A stretch of DNA of 32,400 nucleotides from an uncultured Bacteroidales bacterium (lineage in GTDB: Bacteria; Bacteroidota; Bacteroidia; Bacteroidales; Paludibacteraceae), in the NCBI GenBank assembly GCA_902774075.1, contig CACYGT010000013.1, forward strand, positions 1 to 32,400, written 5' to 3'. Positions 1 through 9,226 of this stretch are shown in pieces (position 1 is the first letter of the stretch; each line of letters starts with the position of its first letter). Position numbers and translations under genes: made by a program. Under the pieces are notes generated by a model. That model made no database searches. It was not told the DNA's origin and saw nothing but the letters and a program-made list of their open reading frames with translations.

Positions 1-1
1 G

Positions 2-229
2 AACGGCCGTGAATCAGAAAGCAAACGTCTTGGCGTGAAGATCTTTGGTGGTCAATTCGCAAAGGCAGGTAACATTATCGTACGTCAGCGTGGTACCGTG
101 CATAACCCGGGTGAAAACATGGGTATGGGTAGCGACCACACTCTGTTCGCTCTCTGCGACGGAATCGTAACGTTCCGCAAGAAACGCGACAACAAATCGT
201 ACGTTTCCATTCAACCGGTAGAGGCGTAA
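2..229 (+). CDS. rpmA: 50S ribosomal protein L27, 5' end missing
   Basis: L27 is a large-subunit ribosomal protein whose N-terminal tail reaches the peptidyl transferase centre. The visible part opens in frame with [18 protein letters not shown] and continues through [19 protein letters not shown] and [11 protein letters not shown], which is the standard L27 core. The start codon and about the first 12 residues (the usual MAHKKG tail) lie before the window. The GTG at 35 is an internal Val codon, not a start. The stop is 2 bases before serS, so the two genes are probably co-transcribed, presumably with rplU upstream. Identification is from sequence recall and is very secure. Confidence 0.97.
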   Translation, partial: NGRESESKRLGVKIFGGQFAKAGNIIVRQRGTVHNPGENMGMGSDHTLFALCDGIVTFRKKRDNKSYVSIQPVEA

Positions 230-231
230 AT

Positions 232-1545
232 ATGTTAACATTAAAACAAATTTACGACGACAAGGCGAAAGTCATTGCCGGTCTCAACAAGAAGCACTTC
301 TCAGGCGCCCAAGAGGCAATCGACGAAGTGCTTCGTCTTGATGGAGAGCGCAAGGCTGCGCAGCAACAGAAAGATGCCGCAGCAGCTGAGATGAATAAGA
401 TCAGCAAGTCGATCGGTGCACTCATGGCGCAAGGTAAGCGTGAGGAGGCAGAAACCGCCAAAGCGCAGACCGGTGCACTCAAAGCACAGATCGCGGAGTT
501 CGACCAGAAGATGGCTGCAGCCGAAGAGGCACAGACCAAACTGCTGCTGACCATCCCGAACATTCCCTATGACATTGTACCGGAAGGTGCATGCGCAGAG
601 GATAACCTGGTCGTAAAATCCAACGTACCCCACCATGGTGGTGACACTGTAGGTACATGGGTAGGTGAGGTGAATAACGACGAAGCGAAACTTCCCCACT
701 GGGAGTTGGCAAAGAAGTACAACCTCATCGACTTCGACCTCGGCGTCAAGATCTCGGGTGCAGGTTTCCCCGTCTATATCGGTCAAGGTGCGCGCCTCCA
801 ACGTGCGCTCATCAATTTCTTCCTTTCGGAAGCCAACAAAGCCGGTTATACGGAGATCATGCCGCCTACTGTAGTCAACGCCGCTTCGGGTTACGGAACA
901 GGTCAGTTGCCGGACAAAGAGGGTCAGATGTACCACTGCGAAGTGGACGACCTCTACCTCATCCCGACAGCTGAAGTGCCGGTGACCAACCTCTACCGCG
1001 ACGTCATCATCGACGAGGCTCAACTGCCGATCAAGAACTGCGCCTACACGGAGTGTTTCCGTCGTGAGGCAGGCTCTTACGGCAAGGATGTACGCGGTTT
1101 GAACCGTCTGCATGAGTTCTCCAAGATCGAGATCGTACGTATCGACACGCCCGAACATTCGGACGCTTCGCACAAAGAGATGCTCGAGCACGTAGAGGGT
1201 CTGCTCCAGAAACTGGAACTGCCCTATCGTATCCTGCGCCTCTCAGGCGGCGACATGTCGTTCACCGCAGCGCTCTGCTATGACTTCGAGGTCTATAGCG
1301 AAGCACAACACCGTTGGTTGGAAGTATCCTCCACGTCTAATTTCGACACCTATCAGGCGAACCGCCTCAAGTGCCGTTATCGTCGTGCGGAGGACAAGAA
1401 AGTGACGCTCTGTCACACCCTCAACGGCTCTGCCCTCGCTCTCCCGCGTATCGTAGCTGCGCTTCTCGAGAACAACCAATGCGAAGAAGGTATTCGTATT
1501 CCGAAGGCCCTCCAACCGTTCTTCGGAGACGATATGATACGCTAA
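232..1545 (+). CDS. serS: Seryl-tRNA synthetase
   Basis: Class II aminoacyl-tRNA synthetase that charges tRNA-Ser with serine in the cytoplasm. The 437 residues have the family layout: an N-terminal coiled-coil arm (about residues 30-110, rich in Ala, Lys, Glu and Gln) that grips the long variable arm of tRNA-Ser, then the catalytic core. Motif 2 is seen in FRREAGSYGKDVRGLNRLHE and motif 3 in LNGSALALPRIVAALLEN. The core also has the TAEVPVTN serine-site loop. Length is normal. The ATG follows the rpmA stop after 2 bases with no clear Shine-Dalgarno, as is usual in Bacteroidota. No terminator is evident after the stop. Confidence 0.97.
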   Translation: MLTLKQIYDDKAKVIAGLNKKHFSGAQEAIDEVLRLDGERKAAQQQKDAAAAEMNKISKSIGALMAQGKREEAETAKAQTGALKAQIAEFDQKMAAAEEAQTKLLLTIPNIPYDIVPEGACAEDNLVVKSNVPHHGGDTVGTWVGEVNNDEAKLPHWELAKKYNLIDFDLGVKISGAGFPVYIGQGARLQRALINFFLSEANKAGYTEIMPPTVVNAASGYGTGQLPDKEGQMYHCEVDDLYLIPTAEVPVTNLYRDVIIDEAQLPIKNCAYTECFRREAGSYGKDVRGLNRLHEFSKIEIVRIDTPEHSDASHKEMLEHVEGLLQKLELPYRILRLSGGDMSFTAALCYDFEVYSEAQHRWLEVSSTSNFDTYQANRLKCRYRRAEDKKVTLCHTLNGSALALPRIVAALLENNQCEEGIRIPKALQPFFGDDMIR

Positions 1546-1579
1546 TTTGCAAAAAAAATGTAGAAAAGAATGGCATATG

Positions 1580-1611
1580 CTTGCATATGTCATTTTTTTT
1601 GTGTAATTTTG
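1580..1611 (+). promoter_or_regulatory. Promoter for the DUF7935-like gene
   Basis: CTTG (-33 box, 1580-1583), 20 bases, then TAATTTTG (-7 box, 1604-1611), matching the Bacteroidota TTTG-N19-21-TAnnTTTG rule. The -33 box continues as CATATGTCA followed by a T-run, as at other promoters in this window. The predicted transcription start lies near 1616, giving a leader of about 23 bases. Confidence 0.75.
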
Positions 1612-1638
1612 CAGGCAAAATTTGTAAAGAGGAAAACT

Positions 1639-2169
1639 ATGCAAACAGCGTTGTGGATTATATTGACCATTGCGGTGCTGATTTTCGGGTTCTGGATGAT
1701 CCAGTACTCGGGTTTCCGCAACGAAGAGAGAAAGCGTCAGTTTGAGTTGAAACGGGAGAGCCAAAAGGCCGTTTCTCCTATACGCCTGCGCGCGTATGAG
1801 CGCCTCACGCTTCTTTTGGAACGCACGAAGCCCGAGCATATGATCTTGGAGCTGCAGCAGAAAGAGCCGGAGGCCTTGCGCACATGGACGGTGGGTCAGG
1901 TGCAGCAGTACCTGCTTCAGACCATTCGTGCGGAGTTTGACCACAACCAGAGTCAGCAGGTCTATGTGTCGGACGAGGTATGGGATCTCATCATCAACGC
2001 GCGTGACCAGATGGGTGCATTCGTCATCACCATCGCCTCTCAGTTACCCGATGACGCTACCGCGCAGACCTATGCTACGGCCCTGCTGACTGCCTTTACC
2101 AGCAACGGTACCACTCCCAGCGATAAGGCCCTTGAGGAACTGAAGAATGAAGCGAAAGAACTTATGTAA
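1639..2169 (+). CDS. Membrane-anchored DUF7935-like protein
   Basis: Function unknown. The 176-residue protein starts with one transmembrane helix (about residues 3-22, ALWIILTIAVLIFGFWMI) followed by a basic/acidic segment. A soluble domain then contains PIRLRAYERLTLLLERTKPE and IRAEFDHNQSQQVYVSDEVW. This pattern is, from memory, the conserved Bacteroidota family labelled DUF7935. The start at 1639 is preferred over an earlier in-frame ATG at 1570 because a promoter lies between them (-7 box at 1604-1611) and AGAGGA precedes 1639 at a good distance. The gene overlaps the next one by 23 bases, so the pair is likely translated from one message. Confidence 0.82.
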   Translation: MQTALWIILTIAVLIFGFWMIQYSGFRNEERKRQFELKRESQKAVSPIRLRAYERLTLLLERTKPEHMILELQQKEPEALRTWTVGQVQQYLLQTIRAEFDHNQSQQVYVSDEVWDLIINARDQMGAFVITIASQLPDDATAQTYATALLTAFTSNGTTPSDKALEELKNEAKELM

Positions 2170-2815
2170 CATATTGCTCATTGCTCTTTGTTCTTTGTTC
2201 TTTGTTCCGGCATATGCCAAGAACGATAGCATCTATCAGGCAACGCAGATCAAGTTGGATATCGCGAGTCCGATCGTAGTGCCGGCCGCGCATAAATGGC
2301 AGATACAACACTATGAGGTAGCGGTGAACGTACGACTCAAGAACCGCTTCTTCCCTACCCTCGAGTTGGGATACGCAGGCGGTAACACCACACAGGGCGA
2401 CACGGTCAGTTATAAAGGACAAGGAGGGTTCTTCCGCGTAGGATGCGACATCAACCCGCTTAAGAAAAATCCGGGGAGTCCGCATTCGTTGTTGATAGGC
2501 GTTCGTCTGGGTACCGCAGTACAGGGTTTTGACCAAGAGGTGAATAACAGTAAGTTTGGAGCACGTGAGGTGAAAGGTACGCAAGCTGACTGCTGGGGAG
2601 AGATAGTGGCGGGATGTCAGGTAGAGGTTGCCCAAGTGAACAAAACCGCTTTTTATATGGGTTGGATGGGACGACTCAAATGCCTCTTCACCCGCTCGGA
2701 AGGCAAGACAGATGAGATGAGCGTCAACACCCCCGCGGTGATCTACATTCCGGGCTTCGGTCCAAGAGACACCATCGGCTGGGGATTGAACTATTATTTA
2801 GGATGGAGATTTTAA
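2147..2815 (+). CDS. Exported DUF6048-like outer-membrane protein
   Basis: A 222-residue protein with a signal peptide (MKRKN, hydrophobic core, cut probably after AYA near residue 24). The mature part is short amphipathic strands with aromatic ends, such as FPTLELGYAGGN, SLLIGVRLGTAV and LNYYLGWRF. The terminal aromatic residue suits an outer-membrane beta-barrel. It resembles the Bacteroidota DUF6048 family, whose role is unknown to me. It begins inside the end of the preceding gene. The hydrophobic core of the signal peptide is encoded by a tandem array of 7-base units (2173-2207), which is unusual. Family name is from memory; exported barrel nature is inferred. Confidence 0.8.
   Translation: MKRKNLCNILLIALCSLFFVPAYAKNDSIYQATQIKLDIASPIVVPAAHKWQIQHYEVAVNVRLKNRFFPTLELGYAGGNTTQGDTVSYKGQGGFFRVGCDINPLKKNPGSPHSLLIGVRLGTAVQGFDQEVNNSKFGAREVKGTQADCWGEIVAGCQVEVAQVNKTAFYMGWMGRLKCLFTRSEGKTDEMSVNTPAVIYIPGFGPRDTIGWGLNYYLGWRF
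2173..2207 (+). repeat. Heptanucleotide array in a signal peptide
   Basis: Five 7-base units: ATTGCTC twice, then TTTGTTC three times. In frame this encodes most of the hydrophobic core of the signal peptide of the DUF6048-like protein. Confidence 0.85.
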
Positions 2816-2835
2816 CAAAACAAAAATACATTACT

Positions 2836-4845
2836 ATGAACAAGACACAACTTTTGAATCGTGCGGCGGATAACATCCGTATCTTGGCCGCAGCGGCAGT
2901 AGAGAAAGCTAAGAGTGGTCACCCGGGCGGTGCGATGGGTGGCGCAGACTTCATCAACGTCCTCTTCAGCGAGTTCCTGGAGTATGACCCAGAGAACCCG
3001 GGTTGGGAAGCCCGCGACCGTTTCTTCTTGGATCCGGGTCACATGGCTCCGATGCTCTATAGCCAACTCTGCCTGGCAGGTAAGTTCACCCTCGACGACC
3101 TGGCTAACCTCCGTCAATGGGGTTCGGTCACACCGGGTCACCCCGAGCGTGAGATTGAGCGTATGATCGAGAACACCTCCGGTCCGCTGGGTCAAGGACA
3201 TACCTTCGCTGTCGGAGCTGCGATCGCCGCCAAATGGTTCAACACCCGTTATGGTGCTATCCATAACCCGACGATATACGCCTTCATCTCCGATGGTGGT
3301 GTGCAGGAAGAGATCTCGCAGGGTGCAGGTCGTCTGGCCGGTCACCTCGGACTCGACAACCTCGTTATGTTCTATGACTCGAACACCATCCAGCTCTCCA
3401 CCGAGTGCGGTGAGGTAACGAGCGAAGATGTAGCAGCCAAGTACGCTGCTTGGGGTTGGTACGTACAGGAGATCCCGGGCAATGACCCCGACGCTATCCG
3501 CGAGGCCATCATCAAAGCCAAAGCAGAGAAAAACCGTCCGTCGATCATCATTGGTCATACGACCATGGGTAAAGGTTGTGTCACAGCAGAAGGTGCTAAC
3601 TGGGAAGGTAAGTGTTCGACCCATGGTGCACCGTTGAGCAAAGCCGGTGCATCCTTCGAGAAGACCATCGAGCACCTCGGTGGTGATCCCACCAACCCCT
3701 TCCAGATCTTCCCAGAAGTCAAACAACTGTACGACGAGCGTGCAGCTGAGTTACGCGAGATATGCAACAAGCGCTATGCCGCTTACTACGACTGGAAACA
3801 GGCGAATCCGCTGGCAGCGAACGAATACGAGACCTTCATGTCGGGCGAAGTGCCATGCATCGACTGGAGTCTGATCGAACAGAAACCCGGAGACGCTACC
3901 CGTAATGCCAGCGGTAAGGTGCTCTCCTTCCTGGCTGAAAACGTCGGTAACATGATCGTTTCATCGGCTGACTTGTCGAACTCCGACAAGACCGACGGCT
4001 TCCTCAAGAAGACCCATGCCCTCAAGAAAGGCGACTTCAGCGGTCAGTTCCTGCAGGCCGGTGTAGCCGAACTCACCATGGCATGCGTATGTATCGGTAT
4101 GGCCCTGCACGGCGGTATCATCCCCGCTTGCGGTACCTTCTTCGTCTTCAGCGATTATATGAAACCTGCCGTACGTATGGCTGCCCTCATGGAGCTGCCG
4201 GTGAAATTCATTTGGTCGCACGATGCTTTCCGCGTAGGCGAAGACGGTCCGACCCATGAACCGGTAGAGCAAGAGGCACAGATCCGTCTGATGGAGAAAC
4301 TGCATAACCACCATGGTGCACCCTCGATGCTCGTTGTTCGTCCGGCAGATGCCGAAGAGACGACGCTTGCTTGGCGTGCTGCAATCGAGAACACCGCCAC
4401 CCCGACGGCCCTTATCCTCAGCCGTCAGGACATCGCGCCGGTGCCCAACGTCAACCTCGAGGGTTTCCGCAAAGGTGCGTACATCGTCTCCAAGGACGAG
4501 AACCCGCAGATCGTTCTGTTGGCTTCGGGATCTGAGGTATCGACACTCCTCGCAGGTGCTGAACTGCTCCGCGCAGAAGGTATCCGTCTGCAGATCGTGA
4601 GCGTACCGAGTGAAGGTCGTTTCCGTCAGCAAGACAAGGCTTACCAGGACGAGGTGCTGCCGAAGGGTATCAAGCGTTTCGGTATGACTGCCGGTCTGCC
4701 TTGCACGCTCGAAGGACTTGTGGGCGAGAACGGCGCTATCTGGGGACTCGAGAGCTTCGGTTTCTCCGCTCCGTACAAAGTGCTGGACGAGAAACTCGGC
4801 TTCACCGCACAGAATGTTTATGAGCAAGTAAAAAAACTCTTATAA
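2836..4845 (+). CDS. tkt: Transketolase
   Basis: Thiamine-diphosphate enzyme that moves two-carbon units between ketoses and aldoses in the pentose phosphate pathway. The 669 residues match the family length. Visible signatures are KSGHPGG near the N-terminus and the cofactor-binding segment ISDGGVQEEISQGAG ending in FYDSN. The catalytic-Glu region AGVAELTMA and the SHDAFRVGEDGPTHEPVE loop follow. The cofactor motif reads SDGG where many transketolases have GDG. The start at 2836 (MNKTQLLNRAADN) is chosen over an in-frame ATG at 2803, which overlaps the upstream gene. leuS follows after 3 bases. Confidence 0.96.
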   Translation: MNKTQLLNRAADNIRILAAAAVEKAKSGHPGGAMGGADFINVLFSEFLEYDPENPGWEARDRFFLDPGHMAPMLYSQLCLAGKFTLDDLANLRQWGSVTPGHPEREIERMIENTSGPLGQGHTFAVGAAIAAKWFNTRYGAIHNPTIYAFISDGGVQEEISQGAGRLAGHLGLDNLVMFYDSNTIQLSTECGEVTSEDVAAKYAAWGWYVQEIPGNDPDAIREAIIKAKAEKNRPSIIIGHTTMGKGCVTAEGANWEGKCSTHGAPLSKAGASFEKTIEHLGGDPTNPFQIFPEVKQLYDERAAELREICNKRYAAYYDWKQANPLAANEYETFMSGEVPCIDWSLIEQKPGDATRNASGKVLSFLAENVGNMIVSSADLSNSDKTDGFLKKTHALKKGDFSGQFLQAGVAELTMACVCIGMALHGGIIPACGTFFVFSDYMKPAVRMAALMELPVKFIWSHDAFRVGEDGPTHEPVEQEAQIRLMEKLHNHHGAPSMLVVRPADAEETTLAWRAAIENTATPTALILSRQDIAPVPNVNLEGFRKGAYIVSKDENPQIVLLASGSEVSTLLAGAELLRAEGIRLQIVSVPSEGRFRQQDKAYQDEVLPKGIKRFGMTAGLPCTLEGLVGENGAIWGLESFGFSAPYKVLDEKLGFTAQNVYEQVKKLL

Positions 4846-4848
4846 TTA

Positions 4849-7623
4849 ATGGAATATAATTTTAGTGACATAGAGCGCAAATGGCAAGAGGCCTGGGCGA
4901 AGGAAGGCGTTTATACCGTCTCCAATGAATCCGACAAGCCCCATTACTACGTGCTCGATATGTTTCCTTACCCCTCGGGAGCCGGCCTCCATGTCGGCCA
5001 CCCGCTGGGTTATATCGCGAGTGATATCTACGCGCGCTACAAACGTCAACAGGGCTTTAACGTACTCCACCCGATGGGTTTTGACTCGTACGGTCTGCCC
5101 GCCGAGCAGTACGCTATCCAAACCGGCCAACATCCGGAGAAAACGACGTTCGAGAACATCGACCGTTATATATCGCAGTTGAAGAAGATCGGTTTCTGCT
5201 ACGACTGGAACCGCGAGGTACGTACCTGCGACCCCAAGTTCTACAAGTGGACGCAGTGGGCCTTCATCCAGATGTTCAACTCGTATTTCGATCCCAAGAC
5301 GCAGAAAGCACAGCCGATCAGCAAACTGATTGCCGAGTTCGAAGCCAATGACCCGAAGTGGGCGACGCTGAGCGAACGCGAGAAGCAAGAGCGCCTGATG
5401 AACTACCGTATCGCCTATCTCGCAGATACGAAGGTCAACTGGTGCCCGGCTTTGGGTACGGTGCTGGCGAACGACGAAGTGTCGGAAGGCCTCAGCGTAC
5501 GCGGCGGTTATCCTGTGGAGCAACGCGTGATGCGGCAGTGGTGTCTGCGTGTGAGTGCATACGCAGGACGTCTGCTCGAGGGACTCGACCGAATCGACTG
5601 GACGGAGAGCCTCAAAGAGACCCAGCGTAACTGGATCGGTCGCAGCGAAGGCGCTGAGATGCAGTTCAGCATCAAAGGACAAGACGAACCCTTCACGATC
5701 TTCACCACCCGTGCGGATACGGTCTTCGGTGTGACCTTCATGGTACTGGCACCGGAGAGCGAGTACGTGCAGCGTGTCGTCACCGACGAGCACAAAGAGG
5801 AAGTGGAACAATACCTCGCATGGGTCAAACATCGTACGGAGCGCGAGCGTATCGCCGACCGCAAGGTGACGGGTGTGTTCACCGGCTCGTATGCCATCAA
5901 CCCCATGACACAAGGTGAGATTCCTATCTATATTTCCGACTACGTGCTGGCTGGATACGGTACCGGCGCTATCATGGCTGTACCGGCACACGACAGCCGT
6001 GATTATGCTTTCGCCAAACACTTCAACCTGCCTATCATCCCGCTTATCGAAGGCGCGGATGTGAGTGAGGAGTCGTTTGATGCCAAAGAAGGCAAGATGA
6101 TCAACTCGGGCTTCCTCAACGGTATGGAGGTCAAAGAGGCCATCCAAGCCATGAAGGAGTTTATCACCAACACCGGCATCGGACGCGTCAAGGTTAACTA
6201 CCGCCTGCGTGATGCCATCTTCTCTCGTCAGCGCTACTGGGGCGAACCCTTCCCGATCTATTACAAGGACGAGATGCCGTATACGGTGGAGGAGAAAGAC
6301 CTCCCGCTGCTGTTACCGGAGGTGAAGGAGTTCAAGGGCGTCAACGGTCAACCGCCGTTAGGCAACGCCGAGAACTGGACCTATGAAGGTTATCCGCTGG
6401 AGCTCTGCACCATGCCGGGCTTTGCCGGTTCGTCGGCGTATTACCTCCGTTACATGGACCCGCATAACGACGAGGCACTCGTCAGCAAACAAGCCAACGA
6501 ATACTGGCGTCAGGTGGACCTCTATCTCGGCGGTAGTGAGCACGCGACGGGACACCTGATCTACTCCCGTTTCTGGAACAAGTTCCTCTACGACCTCGGT
6601 TATGTGTGCGAGGACGAACCGTTCAAGAAACTCATCAACCAGGGTATGATCCAAGGCCGTTCGAACTTCGTCTATCGTTATATCGGCGAAGGCGCGACGG
6701 GTAACCTCTATATCAGTTATAACCTCATCGAGAACCCCGAGTACAAGGACAAAGTACAACCGATACACGTCAACGTCAACATCGTCAACAACGACGTACT
6801 TGACATCAATGCCTTCCGCGCATGGATGCCGGAGTTCAAGAACGCCGAGTTCGTCTTCGCGGACGGCACGTCTTCCGAACTGACAGGTTATCTAGCCGGT
6901 CCGAAGCAGTATATATGCGGTTGGGCGGTGGAGAAAATGTCCAAGTCCATGTTCAACGTCGTCAACCCGGACGACGTGATCGCGAAGTTCGGTGCAGACA
7001 CCTTGCGTCTCTACGAGATGTTCCTCGGTCCGTTGGAGATGTCCAAACCTTGGGATACCAACGGCATCGACGGCGTGCATCGTTTCCTCAAACGTCTGTG
7101 GAACATGTACGAGAACATCGTCGATGAAGAACCGACCAAAGAGGAGTTGCGCAGCCTGCACAAACTCATCAAGAAGATCACTTGGGACATCGAGAACTTC
7201 TCGTTCAACACCTCCATCCCTGCTTTCATGATCGCGCAGAACGAGTTGAGCACCCTCAAGTGCAACAAACGCGCTATCCTCGAGCAGGTAGCCGTATTGC
7301 TCGCGCCGTATGCGCCGCATATCGCCGAGGAAATGTACCATCGATGCAAAGAAATGTCAAATGACAAATGTCAAATGTCAAATTTCGTTGTAAACGAATC
7401 GTGGCCGGAGTGCAACGAGGCATACCTCGTAGAAGACAGCCAGAAGTACCCCGTACAGTTCAACGGTAAGGTGCGTTTCACCTTCGAGTGCCCCAAAGAC
7501 ACCCCGAAGGAAAAGGTAGAGAAACTGGTGATGGCGTGCGAAGAGACGGCTAAGTACCTCAACGGAGGCACACCCAAGCGCGTCATTGTAGTCCCCGGAA
7601 AGATCGTGAATATCGTAGTATAA
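4849..7623 (+). CDS. leuS: Leucyl-tRNA synthetase
   Basis: Class Ia synthetase that charges tRNA-Leu and edits mischarged products. The 924-residue protein has the HIGH-type motif HVGH at residues 48-51, a CP1 editing domain (about 225-430) containing [17 protein letters not shown], and KMSKS at residues 696-700. The anticodon-binding domain and a C-terminal domain ending [11 protein letters not shown] follow. The loop joining these last two domains (about residues 835-846, [12 protein letters not shown]) is encoded by a tandem array of 7-base units at 7352-7386 and looks like an in-frame expansion. It follows tkt after 3 bases. A hairpin at 7625-7656 lies just after the stop. Confidence 0.97.
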   Translation: MEYNFSDIERKWQEAWAKEGVYTVSNESDKPHYYVLDMFPYPSGAGLHVGHPLGYIASDIYARYKRQQGFNVLHPMGFDSYGLPAEQYAIQTGQHPEKTTFENIDRYISQLKKIGFCYDWNREVRTCDPKFYKWTQWAFIQMFNSYFDPKTQKAQPISKLIAEFEANDPKWATLSEREKQERLMNYRIAYLADTKVNWCPALGTVLANDEVSEGLSVRGGYPVEQRVMRQWCLRVSAYAGRLLEGLDRIDWTESLKETQRNWIGRSEGAEMQFSIKGQDEPFTIFTTRADTVFGVTFMVLAPESEYVQRVVTDEHKEEVEQYLAWVKHRTERERIADRKVTGVFTGSYAINPMTQGEIPIYISDYVLAGYGTGAIMAVPAHDSRDYAFAKHFNLPIIPLIEGADVSEESFDAKEGKMINSGFLNGMEVKEAIQAMKEFITNTGIGRVKVNYRLRDAIFSRQRYWGEPFPIYYKDEMPYTVEEKDLPLLLPEVKEFKGVNGQPPLGNAENWTYEGYPLELCTMPGFAGSSAYYLRYMDPHNDEALVSKQANEYWRQVDLYLGGSEHATGHLIYSRFWNKFLYDLGYVCEDEPFKKLINQGMIQGRSNFVYRYIGEGATGNLYISYNLIENPEYKDKVQPIHVNVNIVNNDVLDINAFRAWMPEFKNAEFVFADGTSSELTGYLAGPKQYICGWAVEKMSKSMFNVVNPDDVIAKFGADTLRLYEMFLGPLEMSKPWDTNGIDGVHRFLKRLWNMYENIVDEEPTKEELRSLHKLIKKITWDIENFSFNTSIPAFMIAQNELSTLKCNKRAILEQVAVLLAPYAPHIAEEMYHRCKEMSNDKCQMSNFVVNESWPECNEAYLVEDSQKYPVQFNGKVRFTFECPKDTPKEKVEKLVMACEETAKYLNGGTPKRVIVVPGKIVNIVV
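7352..7386 (+). repeat. Heptanucleotide array inside leuS
   Basis: Five units of 7 bases: AAATGTC, AAATGAC, AAATGTC, AAATGTC, AAATTTC. It is in frame and encodes a Ser/Asn/Met/Cys-rich loop between the anticodon-binding and C-terminal domains of leucyl-tRNA synthetase. The same unit family occurs at 28816-28850. Confidence 0.9.
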
Positions 7624-7624
7624 A

Positions 7625-7656
7625 TCAAGGGAGGCGAGTTGCCTCGTCTCCCTTGA
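7625..7656. terminator. Hairpin between leuS and tRNA-Lys
   Basis: A 14-base-pair stem with one G-T pair: TCAAGGGAGGCGAG pairs with CTCGTCTCCCTTGA around a 4-base loop. It lies between two convergent transcripts, 2 bases from the tRNA 3' end. There is no long T-run on either side (only TTTATA on the - strand), so it is an imperfect intrinsic terminator or a 3' processing/stability hairpin. Confidence 0.65.
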
Positions 7657-7657
7657 G

Positions 7658-7730
7658 TGAACCAGCTGGGGCTCGAACCCAGGACCCCATCCTTAAAAGG
7701 GATGTGCTCTACCTGCTGAGCTACTGATTC
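7658..7730 (-). tRNA. tRNA-Lys, anticodon TTT
   Basis: On the - strand GAATCAG (5') pairs with CTGGTTC (3') in a 7-base-pair acceptor stem including one T-G pair. The anticodon stem CATCC/GGATG holds the loop CTTTTAA, giving anticodon TTT. The T arm is CTGGG-TTCGAGC-CCCAG. The discriminator base is A and the CCA tail is not encoded. It reads AAA/AAG lysine codons. The promoter at 7755-7786 closely resembles those of the two other tRNA genes here. Confidence 0.95.
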
Positions 7731-7754
7731 AACGCCTTTTTTCAAAAGCGGGTG

Positions 7755-7786
7755 CAAAAGTACTACATTTTTTTGACATACGCAAA
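7755..7786 (-). promoter_or_regulatory. tRNA-Lys promoter
   Basis: On the - strand: TTTG (7783-7786), 20 bases beginning CGTATGTCA, then TACTTTTG (7755-7762). The leader that follows (CACCCGCTTTTGAAAAAA) is shared with the tRNA-Arg and tRNA-Gln genes of this window. Confidence 0.85.
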
Positions 7787-7811
7787 TAATTTTAAAAAAA
7801 AATGCATTTTT

Positions 7812-9161
7812 ATGCAAATAAAATTAGAATATAAGCGCAGAAAGACCACAAACATACAGGTTGGAAACATTTTTTTAGGCTCCGACTACCCTATTCGTGT
7901 GCAGACGATGGCCAACACCGACACAAACGATATCGACGGTTCGGTGGAGCAAGCCAGACGTTGTATCGAGGCCGGCGCTGAACTGCTTCGGTTCACTACA
8001 CAGGGCCTTCGCGAGGTCGAATCGCTCAAAGAGATCCATGCCCAGGTGCTGACTGCCGTACCCTTGGTGGCTGACGTGCATTTCCAGGCGGACGTAGCAG
8101 ATGCGGCTGCCGAGTTTGTAGAGGCCGTGCGCATCAACCCGGGTAACTACTCCAAAGATCCTACCAAAATCAGAGAGCGTTTTATTCACCTCATGGATAT
8201 CTGCCGCGAGCACGAGACGGCTATCCGTATCGGCGTCAACCACGGTTCGCTCTCCGAGCGCATGATGGACAAGTACGGCGACACCCCGGAAGGAATGGTC
8301 GAGTCCGTCATGGAGTTTCTGCGCATCGCCGTAGAGGAGGAGTTTGACAATATCGTCATCTCTGTCAAGGCCTCCAACACGCGCGTGATGGTGGAGACCG
8401 TGCGCCTGCTCGTCAAGACGATGAACAAGGAGCATATGGCTTTCCCGCTGCACCTGGGTGTGACCGAAGCCGGGGAAGGCGAAGACGGACGTATCAAATC
8501 TGCGGTAGGTATCGGGGCATTGCTCGCAGACGGTATCGGCGACACGATACGCGTAAGCCTGAGCGAAGCGCCGGAGAACGAGATACCGGTGGCGCAGGAG
8601 TTGGTCGACTACTTCGCCGACGAAGACTCTATCCGTTATGACGGATCGGTAGTGGCCGAAGTGCTGGATAACATAGGCGGCGACGCAGAAGTGCGTTATA
8701 CGAGTTACGAGGATAACTGGGAGACTTTCGCTCTGCAAGCCGCAGCCGAATGCGGACGTCTACTCTGGGAATTCAAAGCCCGCGAACTGACGCTCGTCAA
8801 TCCCAACTTCAATGAGAACAAACTCAACTTCCTCAGTAAGGACATCCTCCAGGCCGCACGCGTACGTATCTACAAAACGGAGTATATCTCCTGCCCCAGT
8901 TGCGGCCGTACCCTCTTCGACCTCGAAGAGACCATCCGTAAGGTCAAAGAGGCCACAGGGCATCTGACCGGTCTGAAGATCGCCATCATGGGTTGTATCG
9001 TCAACGGTCCGGGTGAGATGGCAGACGCCGACTACGGCTATGTAGGCGCCGGACGCGGACGTGTGAGCTTGTACAAAGGCAAAGAGTGCGTGCTCAAGAA
9101 CATCCCGCAGGAAGAAGCCGTCGAACAACTGCTTAAATTGATTGAATCCGATAAAAACTAG
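7812..9161 (+). CDS. ispG: 4-hydroxy-3-methylbut-2-enyl-diphosphate synthase
   Basis: IspG (GcpE) reduces methylerythritol cyclodiphosphate to HMBPP in the non-mevalonate isoprenoid pathway using a 4Fe-4S cluster. The 449-residue protein has a TIM-barrel part (about 1-260, with FRVQTMxNT-type start PIRVQTMANTDT). The C-terminal iron-sulfur domain has cluster Cys residues 361, 364 (CPSC) and 395, plus the Glu of NGPGE (402). Length is intermediate: enterobacterial forms are about 370 residues, and from memory most Bacteroidota forms exceed 600 with a large middle domain. Here only about 80 extra residues (roughly 265-350) lie between the domains. ATG 7812 is chosen because an upstream in-frame ATG (7752) lies within the divergent tRNA promoter. 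The stop codon is part of a CTAG repeat. Confidence 0.95.
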   Translation: MQIKLEYKRRKTTNIQVGNIFLGSDYPIRVQTMANTDTNDIDGSVEQARRCIEAGAELLRFTTQGLREVESLKEIHAQVLTAVPLVADVHFQADVADAAAEFVEAVRINPGNYSKDPTKIRERFIHLMDICREHETAIRIGVNHGSLSERMMDKYGDTPEGMVESVMEFLRIAVEEEFDNIVISVKASNTRVMVETVRLLVKTMNKEHMAFPLHLGVTEAGEGEDGRIKSAVGIGALLADGIGDTIRVSLSEAPENEIPVAQELVDYFADEDSIRYDGSVVAEVLDNIGGDAEVRYTSYEDNWETFALQAAAECGRLLWEFKARELTLVNPNFNENKLNFLSKDILQAARVRIYKTEYISCPSCGRTLFDLEETIRKVKEATGHLTGLKIAIMGCIVNGPGEMADADYGYVGAGRGRVSLYKGKECVLKNIPQEEAVEQLLKLIESDKN

Positions 9162-9193
9162 GGTCCTAGTATCCTAGGTCCCTAGTATCCTAG
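9158..9193 (+). repeat. CCTAG repeat, period 8
   Basis: CCTAG occurs four times at 8-base spacing, alternating TAT and GTC spacers, preceded by CTAGG that includes the ispG stop codon TAG. The units are near-palindromic, so the region could also fold into hairpins. No T-run follows. It lies 33 bases before pfp. Confidence 0.8.
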
Positions 9194-9226
9194 ATAACTA
9201 TAAACAACACTAAATAATTAACCATT

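Noticed and set aside
4846-6147. A 433-codon - strand open frame opposite leuS
   Set aside because: leuS is unambiguous on the + strand and the reverse frame shows no recognisable domain.
7763-7811. Forward promoter for ispG
   Set aside because: TAATTTTA at 7787-7794 lacks the final G and has no TTTG at the right distance, so it is too weak to call.
9158-9193. Possible CRISPR-like or terminator array
   Set aside because: Units are only 8 bases with 3-base spacers and no T-run follows. It fits the short tandem repeat class instead.
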